DNA of 35,983 nt. Source: JBGPOS01 sp041488155. GTDB taxonomy: Bacteria > Chloroflexota > Dehalococcoidia > Tepidiformales > Tepidiformaceae. Positions 30,967 to 35,983 of the stretch are shown piece after piece (position 1 is the stretch's first letter; each line of letters opens with the position of its first letter). The notes beneath the pieces are model-generated. The model saw nothing but the letters and a program-made list of their open reading frames with translations, was not told where the DNA came from and ran no database searches. The stretch covers positions 1 to 35,983 of the forward strand of contig JBGPOS010000038.1 in the NCBI GenBank assembly GCA_041488155.1. Direction: 5' to 3'. Both the position numbers and the translations under genes were made by a program.

Positions 30967-32079
30967 TCACGGTGCGACAGCAGCCGGCGTATCGAAGCCG
31001 TAGGGACGGTAGATGCCGTTGATGATGTGCTCGTACATCCCGTACCCACGCTCTCCTGCGAGGTCGAACGCGCACAGCATCTCGTTGAATCCCGAAATCT
31101 TGCGCAGGACCGAAGGGTCGGCAAGGTCGTAAGTCAGCCCCTCCACTTTCAGCGCTCCCTGGTAGACGCCGTGTCGCCAGCCGTCGCCGCCGCCGTACCC
31201 GGTGCCCGCCATGAGGTGCACGTTCCGCAGAGGGGTCACCTTCACGACAACGTCCTGGCCTGAAGTCTGCACGAAGGTGACCGTTCCGGCGGCCATCTGC
31301 CGGGTGCCCGAGACGAACTGCATCTTGTGCCGAGGGGTGCCCAGGTGCTCCGGCTCTTTGCCAGCGGCGTAGGGGAAGGCCTTGACCGCCTCTTCGCTGC
31401 TGCGCTTTCCGGCGGCGTCTTCCTGGGCGAGGTAGTGGAAGCTGAAGTCCTTGAATTGCATCGGGGCCCAGTTCCAAAAGAACCCCTGGGCCGCGGCCAG
31501 CTTAGCGCGGATCCCCGGGGCCTCCGGGTCGCCCACTCCGCGGATCCCCCACGAATGGTCGCGGATGCCCCACCAGTGGTCGGGTGTCACCTGGTAGGTC
31601 TCGCCGGCCACCTTCAGGCTGCCGCTCCAGAACCCCGTCTGCATCAGGCGGCTGCCCTGGGAGACGATCCGGGCGAACGAGCGCTGGAAGAACTGGGGTT
31701 CCTCGACCGGCGGGATGCCCCCCTCCCAGGTGAGGTCGAGTTCGATGCCGAGCTCGGCGGGCTCGCAGATCACCCTGAATCTTCGCAACCCCTCGATGAC
31801 CTCGATTCGCAGCGGTCCAACCGACGTGTCCAACCTGTCGGCGCCCAGTTCGCGCGAGGCCCGGACGGTGTATTGCTTGTCGCGATGGGAGATGGTGACG
31901 AAAGCATCGGTCACCCCAAGGTTCGGGTACTGGCCCATGCCCACGACCGCGAAGAGTTCGTCGCTGCAGGCGTGGAGGTTGAAGTAGTAGCGGTCGTAGA
32001 AGTTGCGATCGCTGGTGAAGACGCGGTCGAAGGTATCGGGCGTCTGGTGGAGGAGGTAATCGTCGGCCTTGCTAAGCAT
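30967..32079 (-). CDS. Unknown 370-aa protein, probable beta-rich (DUF7064/7065-like)
   Basis: A 370-aa soluble protein. I recognise the style of proteins recently placed in DUF7064/DUF7065 that accompany acyl-CoA and kinase genes, but no function. The best conserved feature is a Trp/His/Arg cluster DHWWGIRDHSWGIR (residues 167-180). The rest alternates short strands, as in lipocalin-like or CrtC/AttH-like barrels that bind lipids or polyprenes. No signal peptide. An AAGGAG site precedes ATG. It lies 23 bases after the small protein coupled to the kinase gene, so the three genes form one operon. Confidence 0.75.
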   Translation of the reverse strand: MLSKADDYLLHQTPDTFDRVFTSDRNFYDRYYFNLHACSDELFAVVGMGQYPNLGVTDAFVTISHRDKQYTVRASRELGADRLDTSVGPLRIEVIEGLRRFRVICEPAELGIELDLTWEGGIPPVEEPQFFQRSFARIVSQGSRLMQTGFWSGSLKVAGETYQVTPDHWWGIRDHSWGIRGVGDPEAPGIRAKLAAAQGFFWNWAPMQFKDFSFHYLAQEDAAGKRSSEEAVKAFPYAAGKEPEHLGTPRHKMQFVSGTRQMAAGTVTFVQTSGQDVVVKVTPLRNVHLMAGTGYGGGDGWRHGVYQGALKVEGLTYDLADPSVLRKISGFNEMLCAFDLAGERGYGMYEHIINGIYRPYGFDTPAAVAP

Positions 32080-32102
32080 CGTGGGCTCCTTCGTTTCTTC
32101 GG

Positions 32103-32573
32103 TCAGCCGGCCGAGAGTTGGTCGCGGAGGAAAGCGTAGGCCTCCCGCCGAAGGGCGAGGACAGCCGGCCGAGGCTGGCGGGCGGCAATTTGCTCGAAGG
32201 CGACGAGGATCCGGGCGAGGGCCGCGCTGAGCTGATCCTGCCGCGCAAAGAGGTTCGTGAGCGTCCCGTCATCCGTCCATTGCGCTCCCGCGACGGCCGC
32301 CGCGTCGATTCCGATTCTGGCCCAATCGTCGCCCTGGCCCCCTTCATGGTGGGCGCTCAGCACTGCCGCACAGCGGGAGACGAGGTTCTTCATCGCCTCG
32401 TTTGCAGCCCCCTGCCGGCCCCCTTCGCCGTCCCATTGGCTGGCGATGAGGCCGAGCTGCATGGTCATGGACTGCACCTGGCCACGGACGTAGGCGTTGT
32501 CAATTTCCGGGAGGACGATGGTCAGGAGGTTATCCCGTATCCCGCGAAGGGTTTGGTCGGCGGTCAACCTCAT
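32103..32573 (-). CDS. Small helical protein coupled to kinase gene (LvaB-like position)
   Basis: A 156-aa protein, predicted mostly helical by eye with no cysteine other than one near the middle (VSRCAAVL). I do not recognise a domain. Its ATG overlaps the stop of the APH-type kinase (ATGA), showing translational coupling and suggesting a 1:1 complex. In the levulinate pathway, the kinase LvaA needs the small protein LvaB, encoded next to it, to phosphorylate 4-hydroxyacyl-CoA. The present pair has the same layout, but sequence homology to LvaB has not been tested. Confidence 0.7.
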   Translation of the reverse strand: MRLTADQTLRGIRDNLLTIVLPEIDNAYVRGQVQSMTMQLGLIASQWDGEGGRQGAANEAMKNLVSRCAAVLSAHHEGGQGDDWARIGIDAAAVAGAQWTDDGTLTNLFARQDQLSAALARILVAFEQIAARQPRPAVLALRREAYAFLRDQLSAG

Positions 32574-33601
32574 TTCTCTGCTCCCATGACTTCCATTCGC
32601 TGAAGGGCCATCAGAGCGCCTCTCTTTGCCGTCTGCTCGAGCATGAGCATCGTCATGCTCCTGGTCCGCCCGTCGGCGAAGGCTCGGCCGCCGGTGTGAA
32701 GGATGGTTGCCAACTTCACTCCGCTGAACACCTCCCAGAACTGGACCGCCTCTTCGGGGACGGCCGTGCCTGTCAACTCCTCGTAGCGGCGAAGGTAGTC
32801 CCCGCGTTCCAGCAGCCCCCCCACCTTGGAGTCAAAGCCGAAGGCGAAGGTGCGGTGCATCGCCCAGCCGACATCTTCGAGGGGGTCGCCCAGGTGCGCC
32901 AGCTCCCAATCGAGCATGCCCTCGATGTGGCCGTCCGTCGCTGCGAGGAAGTTGCCGACCCGCATGTCGCCATGGACCACCACCAGTCGCTTCGGCGCCG
33001 GTGGAAGGTGCTCTCGCAGCCATTGGATGATGCCGCGGAGCAGGGGATGGGGTTCGAGCTCGTTGCGGTCGAGGACCTCTTCCCAGTAGTCGACCTGGGA
33101 GGAGGCTACGTGTCCGAAGGGCGGCGCAGGCATGAAGTCGCCGAACCCGGCTGCCTTCCAATCGAGTCTGTGGAGGTTCGCGATGACTCGAACGAAGTTC
33201 TCGCCGAGTTCTGCGCGGGCGGCCGCGTAGGCCTTGTCGAACAGGAGCACCTGGGGACTCGACTCGCAGCCATCGATGCGGCCCATCACGAAGAACGGCC
33301 GCTCAGCCCATTGGGGGTCGGCCTCGTACCAGTAGGACCTGGGCACGGGTATGGTCGTGCCCTGCAGCGCGCAATAGACGCGATACTCGTGCTGGAGGTC
33401 GGTTTCGACGGGGCCTCCGTCCGTGTCGCGCCGCAAGATGAAGCCGCGGGCGACTGACCGGCCGCCTTCGTTCCACGCGGCGTCGAACGACCACGTCTCG
33501 CGCGACGCCCCGACGGAGAATCGCGAGACGTTCGCAACCCGCACGTCGTCCGCTGCCGGCAGTCGCGCCCGGAGGTAGTCTGCGAGTCGATCGGCCTGCA
33601 A
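32570..33601 (-). CDS. APH-family phosphotransferase (ACAD10/LvaA-like kinase)
   Basis: A 343-aa aminoglycoside-phosphotransferase-fold kinase. The catalytic loop is VVHGDMRVGNFL (Asp212, Asn217) and the metal-binding motif is LDWELAHLGDP (Asp231). It closely resembles the kinase domain fused to acyl-CoA dehydrogenase in ACAD10/11 and the stand-alone LvaA, which phosphorylate 4-hydroxyacyl-CoAs so that the hydroxyl can be eliminated. The start is TTG, preceded by AAGGAG. It is coupled to a small protein and followed by the 370-aa unknown protein. Antibiotic resistance is unlikely in this setting. Confidence 0.88.
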   Translation of the reverse strand: MQADRLADYLRARLPAADDVRVANVSRFSVGASRETWSFDAAWNEGGRSVARGFILRRDTDGGPVETDLQHEYRVYCALQGTTIPVPRSYWYEADPQWAERPFFVMGRIDGCESSPQVLLFDKAYAAARAELGENFVRVIANLHRLDWKAAGFGDFMPAPPFGHVASSQVDYWEEVLDRNELEPHPLLRGIIQWLREHLPPAPKRLVVVHGDMRVGNFLAATDGHIEGMLDWELAHLGDPLEDVGWAMHRTFAFGFDSKVGGLLERGDYLRRYEELTGTAVPEEAVQFWEVFSGVKLATILHTGGRAFADGRTRSMTMLMLEQTAKRGALMALQRMEVMGAEK

Positions 33602-33749
33602 TCTGGCTCCTTGGTGTGCCCTCGACGCCCGCCTCGGCAGCGGCCGGGATACCTCGATCAGGCTCGGCTGGCGATGATGGCGCGAACTCTAGATGAGCGC
33701 AGCCGTCTTGTCGCGGGCAGGCGGTGCGCTGGGCGAGCGTGGTCGCGCT

Positions 33750-34979
33750 TCAGCGCGCTACCGCCAGAGGCAGCAACTCCGACGCAGGTGTTTCGGCGAG
33801 GCTGACCGGCGTGTTCAGCGAAAACGGATCGCCGAGACCGAGTTGTTCGGCGTACTCCCGAACTGCTGGCAGCACCTCTTCGCCGAGCAGTCGAATGCAG
33901 CTCAGGCTGTCCCGGTGATTGACCTTTCCATCGTTGCCCCAGAGGGCGAAAATGCCAGGCCGCGTGCTCTCCATGATGTATTTCAGCCGGTCGATCACCT
34001 GGGCGGGGGTCCCGGCGATGATCGTGGTGTCGCTCAGTTGCTCCTCGAACGCCCTGGCTCGCGGGCGAGCTCCCTTGAGGCGCGCGCGGCGCGTTGTCGG
34101 GGATCCGTACCCGGGTGGCGACGCCCACACGGGGTGCCCGAGACCCGTGAATTCCCCCAGCATCCACATGAACTCCCTGCCGCCTTCGAGAGCCTTCTCC
34201 TCTGTCGCCTGCACATGGCAGCGGATGAGGTAGCCGTGCTGCTCGGGCCCCGGCTCGTAGCCGGCGCCTAGCGCAGCCTCGTCGTAGACCTCCCAGATCC
34301 GCTTTGTTTGCTCGACAGCGGTGTTGAGTGCGATGTACGGGTAGCGATGCTGGGCCGCCCAGACGACCGTTTCGTTGCTTACCACGCCGGGGATCCAGAT
34401 CCGCGGGTGGGGCCTCTGGAGCGGCAGTGACCACGGGTTCACGACCCTGTACTGAAAGTGTTCTCCCTCCCACCGCCACGGTCCGGGCTCCTTCCAGATC
34501 TTGATCAGCAGGTCGTGAGCCTCTTCGAATCGCTCGCGGTTGAAAGCCGGGTTAACGTTGTTCGCGTACTGCTCCGTGCCCGCGCCGCGGACGAACCCCG
34601 ACACCAGCCTCCCCTTCGAAATCATGTCGATCATGCCGATCTCCTCGGCCACCTGGAGGACGTTCCCGGCTGTCGGCAGCGGGTTGCCGAGCAACACGAT
34701 TTTCACGCGCTCGGTGGTGGCAGCCAGGATCGAGGCAAAGATGTTGATACTCGGCTGCATGCAGAACGGCGCGTCGTGGTGCTCGTTGAGCATGATTCCA
34801 TCGAAGCCCACCTCTTCGGCGAGCTTGTATTCGATCAGCCGTTCGTTGTAGAGGCGGCTTCCCTGGACCGGGTCGTAATACCGGTTCGAAAAAGTGAGAG
34901 CGGTGATACCCCCTTCACGGCGGGCGACCTCTTCCGGATACGCGGACATCGGTTGCTCGGTGAAGTACATGAGGTGCAT
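33750..34979 (-). CDS. LLM-class flavin-dependent monooxygenase (luciferase-like)
   Basis: A 409-aa bacterial-luciferase-like TIM barrel. Typical segments are YKLAEEVGFDGIMLNEHHDAPF near the N-terminus, LGNPLPTAGNVLQVAEEIGMIDMISKGRL and FVRGAGTEQYANN. It probably uses FMNH2 or F420; it belongs to a different subgroup from the protein at 11638-12651. AAGGAGGG precedes ATG. It follows the alpha/beta hydrolase gene by 30 bases and probably works with it. Between residues about 285 and 315 an Arg-rich segment (TTRRARLKGARPRARAFEEQ) may be a flexible loop over the active site. Substrate unknown; Baeyer-Villiger or C-H oxidation is typical. Confidence 0.9.
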   Translation of the reverse strand: MHLMYFTEQPMSAYPEEVARREGGITALTFSNRYYDPVQGSRLYNERLIEYKLAEEVGFDGIMLNEHHDAPFCMQPSINIFASILAATTERVKIVLLGNPLPTAGNVLQVAEEIGMIDMISKGRLVSGFVRGAGTEQYANNVNPAFNRERFEEAHDLLIKIWKEPGPWRWEGEHFQYRVVNPWSLPLQRPHPRIWIPGVVSNETVVWAAQHRYPYIALNTAVEQTKRIWEVYDEAALGAGYEPGPEQHGYLIRCHVQATEEKALEGGREFMWMLGEFTGLGHPVWASPPGYGSPTTRRARLKGARPRARAFEEQLSDTTIIAGTPAQVIDRLKYIMESTRPGIFALWGNDGKVNHRDSLSCIRLLGEEVLPAVREYAEQLGLGDPFSLNTPVSLAETPASELLPLAVAR

Positions 34980-35009
34980 TGGGTCACCCTCCTTGTGGAA
35001 CGGAGCTAA

Positions 35010-35801
35010 TCAGGCCGTCGCCAGGAAACTCGAAACCAGCTTTGCCAGGGCCTCCGGCTGTTCGATGTCGACATAATGGCCAGCGCCCTCAAGGGTCTCG
35101 ATCCGAGCCCGGGGCAGCGCTCGCGCGTACTGGTCGATCACCTCAAAAGGGACGATACGGTCGTCCTCTCCCCAAACAAGAAGGGCCGGAGTCGTGACCC
35201 CGCCCAGAAGTGCGGCGAGGCTCCGGTTGTACATGTAGGGAGACCAGCCCACGCGAGTCGTCATCTCGCGATTGATTTCCCAGGCTTCGAGCTGGTCGAT
35301 GTCCGGCTCGGCGCCGAACAGGGCATCGAACCTGGCCTGCTCATGGAAGCCGGCACGCACGTACTCCACAGCGCCCACCATGAACTGGTCGAGGTACTCT
35401 CCTCTATTCGGCCGGAGGCCGGGAGGCGCCACCAGGACCATCCGCGAGAATTGTGTCTCGCACATCGTGGCGATCTCCGCCGCCACCCATCCGCCGAAGC
35501 CGAGGCCTACGACAGCGGCGGTCCCGGCGCCCATTTCTCCGAGTAGCTGATGCGTGATGATCGCGATGTCGCGAACGTCGCGGGCCCAGAGGGGTCGATC
35601 GCTCCGCCCCCAACCGGGCAGCGTCGGGATCCGGACCGTGAAACGCTCTGCGAGCCTGGCGTGGAACGGCAGCCATCCGGGGCTTCCGATGTCGTCGTGG
35701 AGGACGATCAGGGTCGGCCCGCTTCCCCCGGTCAGGACCTCCACGGCGCCGCCGAGCAACTGCAGCGACTCGTTGGCGGGCGCCCTTGGCGAGATCGTCA
35801 T
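35010..35801 (-). CDS. Alpha/beta-hydrolase fold protein lacking the nucleophile serine
   Basis: A 263-aa alpha/beta-hydrolase. ATG 35801 is preceded by GGGAGG; a longer frame has no ribosome site. The nucleophile elbow, normally GxSxG, reads GLGFG (99-103) with Gly at the nucleophile position 101. The acid (Asp213/214 in WGEDDRIVP) and His242 (GAGHYVD) remain, and the oxyanion region is LHDDIGSPGW instead of the usual HG. Such proteins may act as lyases, cofactor-free oxygenases, binding proteins or structural partners. It is first in a two-gene operon with a luciferase-like monooxygenase. Confidence 0.85.
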   Translation of the reverse strand: MTISPRAPANESLQLLGGAVEVLTGGSGPTLIVLHDDIGSPGWLPFHARLAERFTVRIPTLPGWGRSDRPLWARDVRDIAIITHQLLGEMGAGTAAVVGLGFGGWVAAEIATMCETQFSRMVLVAPPGLRPNRGEYLDQFMVGAVEYVRAGFHEQARFDALFGAEPDIDQLEAWEINREMTTRVGWSPYMYNRSLAALLGGVTTPALLVWGEDDRIVPFEVIDQYARALPRARIETLEGAGHYVDIEQPEALAKLVSSFLATA

Positions 35802-35983
35802 CCGTTCCTCCCTTTGACCCCCAAGCCGCAAGTTGCTCGGCCAGGCCGCTCATCGACGGGGATTATGGCAGATCAACGCCTCCGAATGACCACGACTGCG
35901 CCCGGAGGCGATATCTGGCAGCACCTCGGCTTCGTGGAAACGCCGCTAAGGTGCGAGAATCGGGAGCGTGAAACACGCTGGCG
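35802..35983. other. Right-edge upstream region
   Basis: This 182-base end segment holds the ribosome site of the hydrolase gene and a possible minus-strand -10, CATAAT (35867-35862), without a clear -35. On the plus strand an ATG at 35886 opens a frame that runs off the window, but it has no ribosome site, so I do not call it a gene. Confidence 0.3.

Noticed and set aside
32570..33601. Aminoglycoside resistance kinase
   Set aside because: The fold is shared, but motifs and neighbours match the acyl-CoA-linked kinase branch.
35886..35983. Start of a plus-strand gene running off the right edge
   Set aside because: No ribosome site, and only about 32 codons visible without recognisable content.
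1..35983. tRNA, rRNA, CRISPR arrays, insertion sequences or prophage genes
   Set aside because: Nothing with the expected structure or protein motifs was seen on either strand.

Overview
The window is a compact, high-GC bacterial segment with 35 protein genes, no RNA genes, no insertion sequences and no CRISPR. Gaps between genes rarely exceed 150 bases. The content (F420-type and luciferase-like flavin oxidoreductases, many acyl-CoA enzymes, P450s, a dipeptide-type ABC importer whose binding protein carries a Tat-lipoprotein signal followed by a Pro/Thr/Ala-rich linker) fits a Chloroflexota lineage of the Dehalococcoidia/SAR202 type best. An actinomycete is the main alternative. This assignment is inference from gene style; no marker gene is present.

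Layout. Bases 2-2188 (+) hold the 3' part of an acyl-CoA carboxylase carboxyltransferase and an amidohydrolase. Bases 11483 down to 2185 (-) form a long co-directional block: [3Fe-4S] ferredoxin, P450, two MaoC-type hydratase subunits, an Ltp2-like thiolase-fold protein, a DUF35 protein, a fused double CoA-transferase, a serine hydrolase and a second P450. Bases 12651-11638 (-) encode an F420-type oxidoreductase. Bases 12878-16745 (+) form a tightly coupled operon: nitronate monooxygenase-like protein, small unknown protein, etfB, etfA and a PHP-domain phosphoesterase. Bases 23029-16770 (-) encode a second fused double CoA-transferase, an acyl-CoA dehydrogenase pair, a YHS protein and a Cat1/4-hydroxybutyrate-type CoA-transferase. 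A second Ltp2-like/DUF35 pair (23239-24916, +) is convergent with a second MaoC pair (25982-24935, -). Then, all on the minus strand, come a crotonase, a peptide-type ABC importer without ATPases, an unknown 370-aa protein, a small protein coupled to an APH-type kinase, a luciferase-like oxidoreductase and an alpha/beta hydrolase.

How the genes may work together. The parts match the known logic of aldolytic steroid side-chain removal: P450 oxidation, CoA loading, dehydrogenation by a heteromeric acyl-CoA dehydrogenase feeding ETF, hydration by a two-subunit MaoC enzyme, then retro-aldol cleavage by Ltp2 with DUF35. The window has two copies of the MaoC and Ltp2/DUF35 parts. It has no 3-hydroxyacyl-CoA dehydrogenase and no thiolase with catalytic cysteines, as expected if cleavage is aldolytic. 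CoA appears to be loaded by transferases, since no CoA ligase is present. A propionyl-CoA-type carboxylase subunit at the left edge could take up the product. The substrate is unknown: steroid, hopanoid, other isoprenoid or branched acid.

Three further points stand out. Many enzymes are built as one competent half plus one half lacking catalytic residues. Several operons share a promoter of the form TTGACA-N18-TACGCT, sometimes with a GC-rich palindrome next to the -10. Several single enzymes (alpha/beta hydrolase, crotonase, one DUF35) have lost defining residues.
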